Notes: generated by a model not told the origin, from the sequence alone. Shown: positions 44,544-57,863, numbered from the stretch's first letter. The stretch is DNA of 64,000 nt from Luzula sylvatica (GCA_946800325.1 OX326961.1:40166543-40230542), one strand, 5' to 3'. Made by a program: numbers and translations.

Positions 44544-47500
44544 ATAAAAAACATGATTTACTGGATTTTGTATATGTTCTTGAAATATTAATTTAAACAT
44601 TAGTTTTTTTTTTTCTTATTTCTGCACCTTTCCTAGTTCTTTATGGTTTTGTCTTTTTAAAATTATAATATCTGAAAATAATCTTGCACATCTTAAACCC
44701 TAATGAACTTTAATTTATTACTCCACATTTTCTTAAAAATACATTCAAGCAACAATGCTTGCATATTCCTACATTCGATCAGCCTATAGGATTTCTAATT
44801 TTGTAACCATCTTTTCTCTATAAATACCCTATTCTATGCTGTAATTTATTTTTTTGGACATCCATACATGATACAATACAAGCCCTAAAGGCTAAAAATA
44901 TCTTTGAATTATTTTCCTATTCTAGAAAAACCCTTATACCTCACGCAATTCCATCTCACTTCTCAAGTACTGGCATGCATGTTTATAATTAATCTTCTCC
45001 TATTATTGATCTTGCCACGTGTCCACTTTTATTGCAGTCACACAAAACAATAATGGAAGAAGTTCTCCAGCATTAGGTTTCGTGGTCCAAATTTTGATAT
45101 CACAAATTTGATCAAACTTATATTTTTTAATAGCATATCCCTTAATCTTGTTGGGATTTTGAGGTTTGGATTTATAATTTAGAATTATTTGGGTATTTGA
45201 TTTGGGGGATTTGATGTTGGAGATGCTTAGCAAGGATTAACAGAATATCACGTGGACACTTTCTCTGTTGAATATCCTTTGGAGAATTGGTACTCACTAC
45301 CCACAGGATGTACACGAGTAAATGAAAAGATACAAACTCTCACGGAGAGAGAGTGAGAGAGCAACAGGGGGCTTCTTTCTTTTTTTCTTCATTATTTTTT
45401 TCTTTATTTTCCGGAATATTTTTTCTCTTTTTTGTGGAGATTTTTTTTTTCTAAAAACATATGAGATGAGTTGTATTTATAGATCACATGCACCCTCTCA
45501 ATACAATTCTTGATTTATCTAAATACTTATATTCTATTTAATAGACACATATTTATTTAATAAGCATCCCCTTTAGACGCATATTTTAGATACTTTTATT
45601 TTACATATACAATTAACATAATTATTCTGTCCTTAAATTATACATAATATTATTAATTACTATATTAAAAACATTAATTTCAATAAATCTGAAGTAGTAT
45701 GTAGCATTGAACTCACTACTAATCTCTGAAATAAACAAGATAAGAGGATATAGATCTTATTCAATCTCATAGTCACTAATTTGATCATGATTGATTATAT
45801 TATAGTTTTAAGGCTTAATTGGTTTAGTATGTATGATTAGCTGGATTACGAAGTTGATCTTATCTCTTCAATAATTCATTTGTTCCTCCTAACCACCAGC
45901 AAAACCAACACTCCACTTCAAGACATCAAACTTAAATCTCATCGATGAATCTATTTTTAAAATAGTTTGATTGGCCATGTCAATTAATCAAACTATTAGA
46001 TTATGGCATATGGGGGGTGATATAATAATACAAATATTTACTTACCCTCTTATTTTGGAATCAATTTTGTACAATTTTCTGTTGTCACGTCACTACATTC
46101 ATTTATATTATTAAATTATGATATGACAAAATTTAGATAATGATTAATCATTGATTTTTTATAATCGTACTTTCTTTGTAATTATTTATGTTTCAATTAT
46201 TTTACATCATGTTTTAAACATTCTTAGAAAACCAAATCATCATATATTAATGACGTGGCCACATCATCCTGCATATAATTGTTTATAATTTCACATAATA
46301 TTACATGATCAGATGCGAATGAAATGCAAGATGAAAAACTTATATATGAAATAATAATAACTTAGTATGTAATATTATAAAACATACAATATATTAATAA
46401 TATTTTTAAAAATATAATTTTAAAAATTCATCAAATATATCCGTTCCAATTTTTTTCTTTATTTTGATTAGCATAGTTCATACATATCGTTTTCCATCAT
46501 TTGCATTTGTAAAGATATTATGTAAGAAAAAATACAATTAAAAAAATGCATATTTACACAATAGTTAAATATATTATTATTTATTTTAAAAAAAATCATG
46601 ACTATAAAAATCTCATATAATACTAAATAGATTATATTTGTGTTTTTAATCGAACAAATTTAATATTAAAATTAAAAAAAACTCATACAAATTAAAAAAA
46701 TAGTTTATCGATCGAAATAATTTCTTAAACTTATAAACATCTATGAAATAATATTGTTATTTTTTTAATTTTTTTTAAATCATATGATATAAAATAATTT
46801 ATATTTATGGTTATGCTAAATTAAATTTTGATATTATCTATTAAATAACTTTCACTATTAAGTTTGATATTATTTATAAGTTTCATTGCATTTTGAATAA
46901 ATAAAAAATGTTAGTATTATATAATTAATGATGTGTTACAACATATGTCTTACAATTCATTATTTATATATTTGATATTGTATGAAATATCGTGAACAAC
47001 AATGATATAATATTTGTTGTTTTGTTTTTTTATAAAATTATGTTATACGTAATATATTAATATATTATTATACAACGACATTAATATAAATGTTATTATT
47101 TGATTAAAAAATAAATTTTTTTACTATCATAATATAAAACCATGTGACCATTGATAAAACACGTCGACTTCAAACCAACCCGCCATTAGTGAAATGAAAT
47201 TAATTGCGAACCAATGGGCTAAGACACTTTTTTCACCTAGTAATTATAATTGCATAGAAAAATAAGAAAAAGAAATAAGATATGAAAACAAAAAATATCG
47301 GATGAGTGAATGCCATCATGGGCTAGAGAACAAAAAAGAAATGAATGGGCATGATAAAACCAGGGTTTATAAATAGGGCCAACAATTGCATTATTTGTCA
47401 ATGGCCCATGATTGTGTCTTAACCATTCTCTACACACCTAACACGTGTAATAAAAACTAATTTATATTTCTTAATCATATTATGAAGAGGCACAATACAT

Positions 47501-47875
47501 GATTTATTGAAATGGGTGGCACCTTGATTTCAGACCTACACCAATTATTTGACTTTGCCTAATTTTTTGAATCCAGCACAAATCATCCATTCATTCATGC
47601 TTACAAAATTGTTTCATTTTAACAATATGATAACATAAACTATTTATTTCTCAACAATATGATAATATTTGGATAAGTTTATTATCTATTTATCTCCAAA
47701 AAACCGGAATTAATAGTTATCCAATATATATTCCTATGGATATTCGTAATTTATTAGTGTGAAATGACTCATTTACCCTTGCACTGCCCAAAACGTGATT
47801 CGCGGACAATTATTAATTACGAGGACAAGTGGGAACATTTGGGTCAATTATCTAGAAAAGTTTGGTATCCACATA

Positions 47876-47912
<37 letters not shown>

Positions 47913-48380
47913 AAGGGCAAAATGGGAACACAATAAATTGGGGGTAGCCGCGTTAGTTCCAATGACGTCCTGCCAACTGGCACATATTTATTTCAACAAT
48001 AAATTGGGGATATTTTCATCTATATACCTATAAACTTTTAACAAACAAATTTGCATATACATATCAATAAATAGTTATTTTGCAAAAATGAGTTTGTACC
48101 AAAGACTATTAGATATTAAAAACAAGGAACACATTCGTAATTAACAAAGTCAAGAAAATCACAAAATTGATATGGAAATATATGTGATGGTGAAATCCAA
48201 GAATCATGATTCTAATTGATTATTAATTGGGTATCACAATAAACTGTAAAATAATGGATTCATATTCAAAGTTGAAACCCATACATAAAACTAAAGAGCC
48301 AATTTTTTCAAAAAAATAAAACAAACTAAAGAGCCAATTGAGTATTGAATGAAATTGAATAGGGGTAAAGGGACCCAACT
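44544..48380. other. AT-rich intergenic region, no gene seen
   Basis: Very AT-rich, especially 46080-47160. A run of about 33 A bases lies at 47877-47909. No protein-like frame was recognised on either strand. Confidence 0.55.
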
Positions 48381-48387
48381 TCCCTCC

Positions 48388-48395
48388 TATTTAAG
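48388..48395 (+). promoter_or_regulatory. TATA box of the HAD-family gene
   Basis: TATTTAAG followed by a CT-rich leader (48405-48460). About 140 bp upstream of the 5' UTR splice donor at 48531. Confidence 0.55.
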
Positions 48396-48530
48396 CCAAT
48401 GACTTCCCCTTCATTTCTCCTCCCCTTTCTACCTCTTTCTTCTTCTTAATCTTTCTTCGTGAAAATTAAGAATCAAAGCATTGTCCTCTTAGTAGTGTTA
48501 GTACATTGTTTGAGAGAAGCAATATCATTT

Positions 48531-48764
48531 GTAAGTTTTCATACATGGCCATTTTCTTGAATGGTTTTCTACTTATCTTCTATTTAATCTGTATAAACTT
48601 GGAAAATAGAAGGGTTTCAGAGAATTTTAGACATGAATGAGCTTTCAAAAAGTTGTGAAATTAGTTTTTACTGAGAGTATAGAAAAGTCGAATCTTTTCA
48701 ATATGTTTGTTACCATTACCAACATGTGATTTTTTTGTTCCTAATTTGTGAAATGAATGTGCAG
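48531..48764 (+). other. Intron in the 5' UTR of the HAD-family gene
   Basis: 'atcattt|gtaagttt' at 48531 and 'gtgcag|attaag' at 48764 make good plant splice sites. The second exon then carries the ATG seven bases later. Leader introns often raise expression in plants. Confidence 0.6.
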
Positions 48765-48771
48765 ATTAAGA

Positions 48772-50324
48772 ATGGAACAGATCCAGAGGCCGAAGAAATG
48801 CGATTGCCTTCTCTTCGGTAAATCCTTTTGTTTGGTTTTTTTGTTATTTAATTCTTCATTAAGTAGTAGAGAAAAAAAGGTTTTAATTTTTCATTCTTCT
48901 CAATTTTGTTAGATCTCGACGATACGTTGTACCCTTTGAGCTCTGGCATTGCCAACGAGTGCCGAAAGAACATCGGAGGTAATTACTTTTTTTTTTGTAT
49001 TTTTGTGAGAAATTATAATGCAAATGAAAAATTGAACTTAAGAAATGTAAAATATGTGTGATTTATAGATTATATGGTGGAAAAACTCGGCATTCCTGAA
49101 GAAAAAATGGACACGCTTTGCAATCTTCTTTACAAGAATTATGGGACTACAATGGCTGGTTTAAGGGTAAACAAATTCAATTCTTATTATTTTCATTTTC
49201 TCAATTCATTAATTTGGTTTCCGCTTTAAAGTTATTTTTCCTTCATTTTTTTTTCATACTTAGGCAACTGGATACAACTTCGATTACGACGAATATCATG
49301 GGTATATATTACAGTGAAATTAATATACATTATCTCTTTATTTTCATTTTTTAGTGAAATTAATACCAAGTTTGTTAAAATTAAAGGATAGTGGTAAGTT
49401 TAATTATCATTTATCACTAACAATAAATTAATTACAGTTTCGTTCACGGAAGATTGACTTACGAGAAAATAAAACCGGACCCAGTTTTGAGGCACCTTCT
49501 TTTAAGCGTACCTATTCGCAAAGTGGTGAGTATGAATTAAATTTCACAAAACTTAACTAGGAAAAATATCTTCAATCTATACAATAAGTAAAATTATTTG
49601 AACTTGAATATTTGTTCAATGTATTAGATATTTACAAACGGGGATAAAATTCATGCTGCTAAGGTATTAAAGAGGCTTGGATTAGAGGATTGTTTTGAGG
49701 GGATAATTTGCTTTGAGACCCTTAATCCCACTAGTTTAATGGATAAATCGAATGGCAAAAATGAAGTATTCGATATAGAAAATTACTTTTCAACCCAAAA
49801 TCCTGGTTTTGATCTTCCCAAAACTCCAATTTTGTGCAAACCGAATATCGATGCAATGGAACATGCCCTAGAGATCTCTAATATCGACCCACAAAGAACG
49901 GTATATTTATACTATTAATTAATGTATTAGAGTTTGAATATTTTAGTAATTAACTGAAAAAATGGCTATTAATTATCTTTTGTACATGTTATTACAGATT
50001 TTCTTTGATGACAGTGTTCGCAATATTCAATCAGGCAAGATCATTGGCCTCAACACCGTATTGGTAATTGATTTTTTTTGTGATAATTCTTGATTTATTT
50101 GAAAAATATCGCTAAAGCACAATTAAGTTCTAAACAATATTTGATTTAAACCTGTTTTATTTTAATAGGTTGGTTCGTCGCAAAAGGTTATAGGGGCAGA
50201 TCATGCCTTGGAAAGTTTACACAATATTAAGGAAGCATTTCCAGAGTTATGGGAGGAGGCCGAAAAATCTGACGAAATTATTTATTCTGGCAAAATCGCG
50301 ATTGAAACATCCGTCATTGCTTGA
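48772..50324 (+). CDS. HAD-superfamily hydrolase, pyrimidine 5'-nucleotidase-like, 8 exons
   Basis: Coding exons 48772-48817, 48913-48978, 49069-49166, 49264-49301, 49438-49525, 49628-49900, 49998-50063 and 50169-50324 join to 276 residues. HAD motif I is FDLDDTLYP (nucleophile Asp16, acid Asp18), motif II is IFTNGDK (Thr115), the motif III Lys is Lys183 in CKP, and motif IV is FFDDSVRN (Asp207/Asp208). All catalytic positions are present. The cap-containing part between motifs I and II has GFVHGRLTYEKIKPD, typical of the plant group related to yeast Sdt1 and Phm8, which dephosphorylate pyrimidine nucleotides or lysophosphatidate; the plant substrates are mostly undefined. No targeting signal is visible, so it is probably cytosolic. 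A leader intron precedes the coding region. Confidence 0.92.
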
Positions 50325-50900
50325 TGATCTTACTTAATTCTACATATTATTTGACCTAATTTCTTGGGAAAACTCTAATTTATGATGAGAAATCAGGTCA
50401 AATGAGAAATTGTAGTTTAGTTATGAGGATGAAATGCTCTCTTTGTATTATTTGTATCAGAAATAAAATGCTTGTTTTATTCTCCCTAGTTGTATTGACC
50501 ATAAACCATGATTGTAACCCATCATTTTCTTAGTTATTACGTCGTGTTGACATAAAATCAAGTCAAAATTTGCTTTTCAAAGTAAAGAGGTTTGTTTTGA
50601 ATGAATCTCAGTAAAGAGATTTAATCAGTTTGTGGTGTGTGGGTGTGGGTGTGTGGGTGGGGGGATTTGTGGGACTTGTGCTGGAAGAATTCAAAAATTA
50701 CAATAGAAAAAATTACATGATGCGAATATCAAAAATTACAATAGAAAAAGAAAAATGTTGATAGCGATTTTACCATATTCCTATTCGCTTTATTTTTCAA
50801 ATACGTATACTACCAGGATACGCATATTGTTCGGATATTATATGCTGCGAATATCGAAATAAATATTACGACATAATTTGTTATTCGCTACAAATATTTG
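50325..50900. other. Downstream region of the HAD-family gene
   Basis: The first 150 bases should be 3' UTR, with AATAAA-like signals near 50461. A short GTGTGGG run lies at 50634-50663. No other gene. Confidence 0.5.
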
Positions 50901-51179
50901 TTAAATACTGAATATATATATATATATATATGCTAAATAAAATCCACAAAAAAAATTCAAAAAAAAAATTTAAAATTCAAAATCCAAAATATACTATTGA
51001 AATTGGCAAAATATACTGTTGAAAATATATTATTTTATTCTAAATTTTAGCCATGTTAACATGTTGGATTCAATAGTATATTTCGTTCAATTAAATAATA
51101 TATTTTGCTAATTTCATTAGTATAATTTGCATGCGTAGATTCTTTTTGGATTTTTTTTTTGGATTCTTCTTAGCAAACC

Positions 51180-51364
<185 letters not shown>

Positions 51365-51556
51365 CTAACCTACTTAATTAAGTACCACAATTTTGATATT
51401 TAATACTTTTTCATCATTTGATTTGCATTGAGATTTTTGTTTTTTCATGATGATCATGAAAATTTATGCACATCATTAAATTCACAAATCTCAATGCATA
51501 TCCAAGGGTAAAAAAAATTAAGTACCAAACTTTTTGTACTTAATTAAGTAGGTTAG
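51365..51556. mobile_element. Small foldback MITE
   Basis: CTAACCTACTTAATTAAGTA at the left is matched by its complement at the right end (51537-51556). The interior arms also pair partly around a 'catgatgatcatg' centre. A related sequence without the left end lies at 51616-51775. Confidence 0.55.
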
Positions 51557-51785
51557 CCTCCTTAATTGCACAAATATATATATATATATATATAGTGAGA
51601 GAGAGAGAGAGTTTTTGACCATTGAATTTTCTTTGAGATTTTGTGATTTTTGATGATATTTATATTCATCATTAATAATTTCCATAAATGTTTATGCTCA
51701 TAATTAAATGCTCGAATCTCAAATCAAATCTAATGGTGAAAAAGTCATAAGTAACTCATGATACTTAATTAAGTATCTTAGTCAT

Positions 51786-51894
<109 letters not shown>

Positions 51895-52130
51895 GCTTGC
51901 TAAGGATAATCCAAAAAAAAAAAATCCAAAAAGAATCCATGCGTGCAAAATATACTGATGAAACTAGCAAAATATACTATTCAAATTAGCAAAATATACT
52001 GATGAATCTAATATGTTAACATAGTTAAAATTGAGAATAAAATAATATATTTTCAATAGTATATTCTGATAAATACAAGAATATATTCTGCTTATTTCAA
52101 TAGTATATTTTGGTCTTTGAATTATTGTTA

Positions 52131-52206
<76 letters not shown>
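52131..52206. repeat. (TA)n microsatellite
   Basis: Uninterrupted TA run of about 35 units at the outer edge of the inverted repeat. Confidence 0.95.
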
Positions 52207-52209
<3 letters not shown>

Positions 52210-52210
52210 T

Positions 52211-53955
52211 CGGGCCGGTTCCATAGACAAAAAATTAAACAAAAATTTGAACACAACCATCAATCAATAGTTGAAAATGTTTGGATGAAGAACTAGTGGG
52301 TGGTTATGTTAATCACAACCGTTTATCATAGCTTAATCAATGGTTGAAAATGTCTTGTCTAATTTTTTATCCAATAATTTGTTTCCCTATATATAGACTA
52401 GTTAAACCGTTAAATGTAATAGCTACATTTTTTGTTGTTGAGATATTCAAATATTAATAATATACTCATACTAACATTAGTACAACTACTATTTCTATTA
52501 TTACTGTAACTACTAATTATAATAACAAAAATCACAAAGTTATCGAAGAAATATAAATTAAGATGATATGAATCAACTATATATGTATTTGAATATATCA
52601 GTATCCGCGTAAAATATATGTATTCGGATCAGAACATGGACTAAAAATTCGAAATAATAAAATATGCAAATTGTAAACTATTTCAACATAGATACTACTT
52701 AAATATTGTAAGATTTTGCTTGGTTTGAGGGATAATGAAGGATAAGAAAAAGAAAGCGAAGGGAAGGGAAATAGCCGAGCCAAGGAGATTTTTTTTTCCC
52801 CTTGTTTGATTTGAAGAAAGTGAAATGAAAGGGAAATAGAGAATTTTTGTTGAAAATAACAATATAATTGCATGTTATTAAATTTTGATCATTATTTAAT
52901 ATTCAGATAAATTGAAATAAATTGCTCATAATAAATAAAATATTAATAAGAGAACTTTCAGATATAAATATATACATGAGGAATCATGCCACATTCGCTA
53001 TCAAACAGAAAATTGTAGGTTCCGCAATTATTCAAAAAAAAAAAAAAATCGCATAGATCCAGGTGGGGAAAAGATCATCAAATAGGTTAAAACCTATCAA
53101 GAGTAGCATAAATTTCATGACATGAATTTCATAACAGCCAAGTAACATAAATTTTAAAACATAAATAATTGTATACGTAACATGATATAACAAAAAAACA
53201 TCTAATAACAAAATAATATCTAACGACATCAACAAAAAGATATCAAATGCAAAAAAGTTACAACCTAGGCCACATCGGACATCATTTCTTTTTAACATTT
53301 CTTTACGCTCAATAAATGGACATCCAAGAAGGGCTCCCAACATGTTCTAGCCGATGAAAATAATGTCCTAGACTAAACTATTTAGCTTGCATGTAAACAA
53401 ATATCATTTATTATTTATGTTTGTTGATCTAATGTTATATATTAGGCTAATATTTCATTTAATAGGTGTACTGATTATTTAACATATTTAGGGACATGTG
53501 AATAAGACATGAATTGTATAACTAGGTTTTACATCATCATAATATGTAATTATGATAGTAAAACTATAAAAATGAACGTAATACAGTTTTAAATGTCCCT
53601 GGTCATATATATGATGTATATGGAGATATACATGTCTAAGATAATATAATATATATGTACAACAATATATTCACATATAAGATGATTGTGTTTTATTGAT
53701 CATGGATATGAAAATGTCATATATGGGATATAAATATGTATTAGAGACTACATATTTGACTGACCAACTTATGAGAAGGATGTGAATTGTGATACTTAGA
53801 TATATTTTTTCATTGTCTTTAAACGGATAATCATAAGATCATTATTGGGTATTACATGAAGCATGATGAAGGATGTGAATAACCAAGATGGAATTTGTTC
53901 CTTTAATATGATGAAAGAGATATCTCTCAGCCCCTTCGAATGAATTAGAATTAAA
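52211..53955. other. AT-rich spacer, no gene seen
   Basis: A frame on the minus strand at 53032-53343 starts MLGALLGCPF but is otherwise hydrophobic and AT-driven; I do not accept it as a gene. Nothing else recognised. Confidence 0.5.
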
Positions 53956-53960
53956 GGAAA

Positions 53961-54842
53961 TGTTGGGTATCACCCCGCTACGAACCTATGTAACTACTAC
54001 TATAACTTTTACAGAGTGTCATACCACGTGAAATTGATCACGAAGAAGGGTCGATGCGCTTTGTAGTTGCTTCCTTTGCTGCTCCAATCCTCGGTAACAC
54101 GGACGTCCCACGCCCGCACGATTCGACACCGTCCATGAAGGTTTATCTTGGTCGAATACAACTGGATAGCTTTCGGTTAATCCTCGATCCTCGATCCTGC
54201 TGGAACTTGCTCTCGTTTGATCACAACGAAAGATCTCAGTTGAGATCTCTCTACTCGTATCCACCGCGAGTTTCGTCTCTTGATTACGCACAAATTCCCC
54301 TAACAAATTTGCCGTAAACTTGCTTGATTCTCACTCTCAACTCTAATGGAGGTTTCTCTCTTTTTCTTGCTCAAAAACTAGATCTGGACAGAATGATTAA
54401 TGAGTATCTTCATAAAAAACTGAAATTCCAGAATTCGGACTACGGTGAGTCATGACGGTAGAAACGTTCCGTCATGACGCTAGCATCACTGTTACTGGAC
54501 TTTTTTGTTTTCTCATTGGTTCGTCATGACGGACCAGATTGTCCGTCACGACGCACCATCGTCATGAAGCTGAGATCAGTACGTCATGACGCTATACTCT
54601 ACGACTGTACTCTACATCACTGTTGTGTCATGACGGACCATATGGTCAGTCACGACGCACTGTACAACGAATGTCAGTTTTGCATAATCTCATTATGCAT
54701 CCAATGGTTTCGACGACGCACTGTACAATGAATGTCAGTTTTGCATAATCTCATTATGCATCCAATGGTTTCGACGAACGCGTACGTTCATCTATCCTTA
54801 TTTGTACAATCTTCTAGTTGATCTATAACTGTATTTTCTTCA
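53961..54842 (-). mobile_element. Solo LTR with CGTCATGACG boxes
   Basis: An 882-bp segment starting TGTTGGGTATC and ending TTCTTCA, flanked by GGAAA on both sides (53956-53960, 54843-54847). Its right end, read on the minus strand (TGAAGAAAATACAG), is homologous to the LTR start at 2961. It carries paired palindromic boxes (54445-54665) and a 61-bp tandem duplication near 54653-54774. No internal region is left. Confidence 0.8.
54445..54665 (-). repeat. Paired CGTCATGACG palindromic boxes
   Basis: CGTCATGACG or close variants near 54447, 54471, 54530, 54549, 54591, 54627 and 54650. At least two pairs are spaced by about 8 bases, the geometry seen for CGTTCGAACG boxes in elements A and B. 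The core is a different palindrome. Confidence 0.8.
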
Positions 54843-54847
54843 GGAAA

Positions 54848-55065
54848 TGCGTGGCCACGCTTAATAGGATTAACATATGTTGTTAATCTAAATTGAATAT
54901 TCAATCCGATTCTTCTAATTGACAACATATATAGTATGAACAAGAGAACTAGTTACTTGTCTATTTGATAAATAGGTAATGATTAAAAATCATTTATTTA
55001 ATTTGGATAGTCATAATGTTTTGTTAGAGGCCAATTATGATTTGCATAGTTAAATGCAGATTTTA
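54848..55065. other. Short spacer
   Basis: No gene or repeat recognised. Confidence 0.5.
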
Positions 55066-55078
55066 ATATGCTGCCAAT

Positions 55079-55297
55079 GCCAACTAGAGTTAGCCTAGTT
55101 GGTCACACCTCTTGGCTAGGGAGCGAGAGGTGTGGGGTTCGATTCCCGGCGGGAACACTGGATTATGGATTAAAATGTTAAATGAGTGAATAGAGTGTGT
55201 GGCCTACGGGTTTGTAATAAAAAATAAAAAATAAAGGAGATTGTGTTTGGAAGGGGGACTTTGAGTCCTCTCCGAATTTACTCAAAAAAAAAAAAAT
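55079..55297 (+). mobile_element. tRNA-derived SINE
   Basis: Pol III boxes are visible: box A TAGCCTAGTTGG at 55093 and box B GGTTCGATTCC at 55136. The element ends in an A-run (55284-55296). ATATGCTGCCAAT occurs at 55066-55078 and 55298-55310, a 13-bp target duplication. Length about 219 bp. The exact duplication suggests relatively recent insertion. Confidence 0.88.
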
Positions 55298-55369
55298 ATA
55301 TGCTGCCAATATTAAATAAACATATATGGTCACACACAAAGACAATGTCGGATTGGACACAGAAATCGA

Positions 55370-55800
55370 ATAAAGATGAAGAGGTGTGAGCATTAGATGC
55401 TACATGCATAAGAAGATCTTGGAAATCCAAGAATTTTTCACTTTGTGATTAATACCCACTACCTCTTTATAAGCAAGAGATTCACTCAATCTTTTGGTAT
55501 AGATTTTACACTTCTCAATATTCAGAATATTGGAGAGAGAAAGTGAAGAGCAAACAGTTTCCTTTGTGAGAAAGAAAAGAGTGAAGCTTGACCGAAGTTC
55601 TTTGAGAAAGGAAAAAGAAGCAAGCAGATTTTCTGATGGGAGAAAAAATCTGATTAGCATCGGAGGTCTACACATCCAGTTCGAACGAGTCACGTGTGGA
55701 TTGCCGATTTGGAGCATCGGTAAAGGGATCCAAACGGAATATGAGATATAACGTTGAAACTATTTCTTCGTATCTAATTAGCTTACACAGATCCATGACT
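55370..55800. other. Unassigned stretch, possibly LTR-like
   Basis: A GA-rich leader-like stretch ('ggagagagaaagtgaagagc') follows 'ctctttataagc' and is followed by 'cgagtcacgtgtggattgcc', reminiscent of an R-U5 region. No partner copy or boundaries were found. Confidence 0.25.
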
Positions 55801-55829
55801 TTATGGGTTCGAATAAGTTCCGCTGTGTA

Positions 55830-56455
55830 ATAAGGTTGTCCGAAATCATAACACTAGGTGATTGTAGTTTTAAACCGTTGAAATTCACATATGTCCTACC
55901 CGGTTGGGAAAGAACCGCATCCGATTCGAGAATACTGAAGGATCCATTAAGGAGAAGATATTCTCTTAAAATTCCAACTGGTGATCTCATATTAGACATA
56001 AAAATTAAAAAGAGCACTTACAAATTATAAAGTGTTAAATTACACATAATCAAACTTTATAGGAAAATATTATCTTGTGGATGCGGGTTTCACGCTAAAA
56101 AGCAGCATAATTACTTTGTACCGAAGTGAAAGATATCATTTGGAAGAGTACTTTTAGAAATGCCTCTAAAAGTCGGAGTGAGTTGTTCAATCTTCGGCAT
56201 TCGTCTTTGCGCAATGCTATAGAATGAGCTTTTGGAGTACTAAAAAAATGCTTTCCTATTCTAGCGAGTACAAGTGAACCAACTTATGATGCTCAAACTC
56301 AAAAATAGTTGTAGCATGTTGCATATTGCACAATTATCTAGTCAATGATATGCATAAACCAATTAGTATTTTTGAAGATCAAGAACATGCAATTGAAGAC
56401 GAAGATAATGTGGATGAAGATTATGTCGATGTAGAAGGGGAAACTCTTGGTGATT
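55830..56455 (+). pseudogene. PIF/Harbinger transposase, decayed
   Basis: Fragments occur in the order of a DDE_Tnp_4 transposase: FTYVLPGWE followed by ASDSRILKD (55886-55940), an intron-like gap, YYLVDAGF (56067-56090), RYHLEEY (56129), then LFNLRHSSLRNAIE (56188-56227) followed at once by a stop, FGVLKK, FPIL and, after a one-base deletion, ACCILHNYL. The VDAGF Asp and the NAIE Glu are the second and third catalytic positions; the segment with the first Asp is absent. Stops and frameshifts make it inactive. The C-terminus is interrupted at about 56457 by a GC-rich insertion and seems to resume at 57570. Confidence 0.75.
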
Positions 56456-56457
56456 CT

Positions 56458-57568
56458 GGGGTGGAGGCAAACCCTAGCCGCCGCCTCCACCCCCTCCTTT
56501 CTCAAGCCTTCTTCGACCCAGCTTCTGAAAACCCTTTGCGAGGCGAACGGAGATCCGAGATCCGAGATCCGAGATCCGAGAGCTTCTGGACCGCGGCGAC
56601 GGAGGAAAACGACGCGAGCGAGCGGCATCGCCTCGAACGAACGGCACAGAAACGAGGATGAGATCGGCGCGACGATGACGGAAACCCTAGCTGGCGACCT
56701 GCTGAGGCGAGCGGCGACGGAAACCCTAGCTGGCGAGCTGCTGAGGCGACGGCGAAGGCGACGACTGGAAACCCTAGCTGGCGAGCTGCTGAGGCGAGCG
56801 GCGACGGAAACCCTAGCTGGCGAGCTGCTGAGGCGTAAGGGGCGACTGGAGGAAAGTGAGGAAATGGAGGCGTAAGCTGCTGAGTGCTGGCGACTGCTGA
56901 GGCGTCTGCTGAGGCGATTCGCGAGCGGAAAAGGAAAAGGAAAAAGGGCGACGGGCGATGGCGAGGGCGACGGAAAGGGGCGATGGCGATGGCTGGCGAC
57001 GGGCAATGGAAAGGGGCGACTGGACGAACGCTGGAAAGAGGCGATTTCGTGGCGATTTCGTGGCGATTTCGTGGCGATTTCGGGGTGGAGGCAAACCCTG
57101 ACGGAGATTCGAGGCTGAGATCCGACATCCGACGGTGACGGTGACGGCGACGGTGACGGCAACCGCGACAGCGACAGCGACAGCGACGGTGACGGCAACC
57201 GCGACAGCGACCGCGACAGCGACAGCGACAGCGAGGCGGAGATCCGACAGGGACTGCGACAGCGGCAGCCAGTCGGAGATCAGAGGGCAACAGCGACGGG
57301 CGAGTCGGGATGAGTCTGGGGGCAGTGAAAGGAAAAAGCGGGAAAGGAAAAAATACGAGATATGCGCTCGCGTGGAGACGAACCGTTCGTCTAAGGATGA
57401 CCGAAAACATCATTTTTTGGTTTGTATCTTACTTTTGCAATTGTAACTTACTTTTGCGTTAAACTACTTTTTTACATTTATCATGTAAAATCGCACCAAT
57501 GTATTAAACTTTGTTTTAATATATTAAAAGAGGCTTTGCCTCTTTAGTTTTTCAAAAAAAAAAGAAGA
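56458..57568 (+). mobile_element. GC-rich retroposon-like insertion
   Basis: Strongly GC-rich sequence inside an AT-rich transposon, ending in an A-run at 57558-57568. It starts with the GGGGTGGAGGC hairpin (56458-56493) also found at 1759, and repeats the left arm at 57082. 'ggaaaccctagctggcgagctgctgaggcg' occurs four times between 56680 and 56835. 57131-57237 is a (GACNGC)n minisatellite. A 3' poly-A and a GC-rich 5' part suit a LINE- or SINE-type retroposon, but no endonuclease or reverse transcriptase is present and no target duplication was found. Confidence 0.5.
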
Positions 57569-57863
57569 AGATGAAAGGCTTCAAAATGACATAGCAATTC
57601 AAACGTGTACGGATTATACTATATAAATTTTTTTTATGAAGCAAAAGTTTTGTGTGATATGAGTTTTGTTTTAAACTTTTATATTATATGTGTTTTTTAC
57701 ATTAGTTTTGTGTTTTATTTTAATCTCGTACGTATTTTCTCTATAACTTTTGTCCAATTTATATTTGCACTAAAAAAACTGATTTCTTTGGTGTGTAACG
57801 TGATTTGTCATTATTTGGAAAAATACTCTAATTTAACTTCATAATTGTTTTGTACATTTTATA

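Noticed and set aside
53032..53343. 103-codon frame starting MLGALLGCPF
   Set aside because: Hydrophobic, AT-driven, no promoter or domain, and it ends in a poly-Phe stretch from a T-run.
55085..55160. A functional tRNA gene
   Set aside because: Boxes A and B fit, but no cloverleaf with acceptor stem forms; the poly-A end and 13-bp duplication identify a SINE.
56338..57446. Long Arg/Ser/Pro-rich frames on both strands in the GC-rich patch
   Set aside because: GC-rich minisatellite sequence lacks stops by composition; no domain is seen and the frames run through the retroposon junction.
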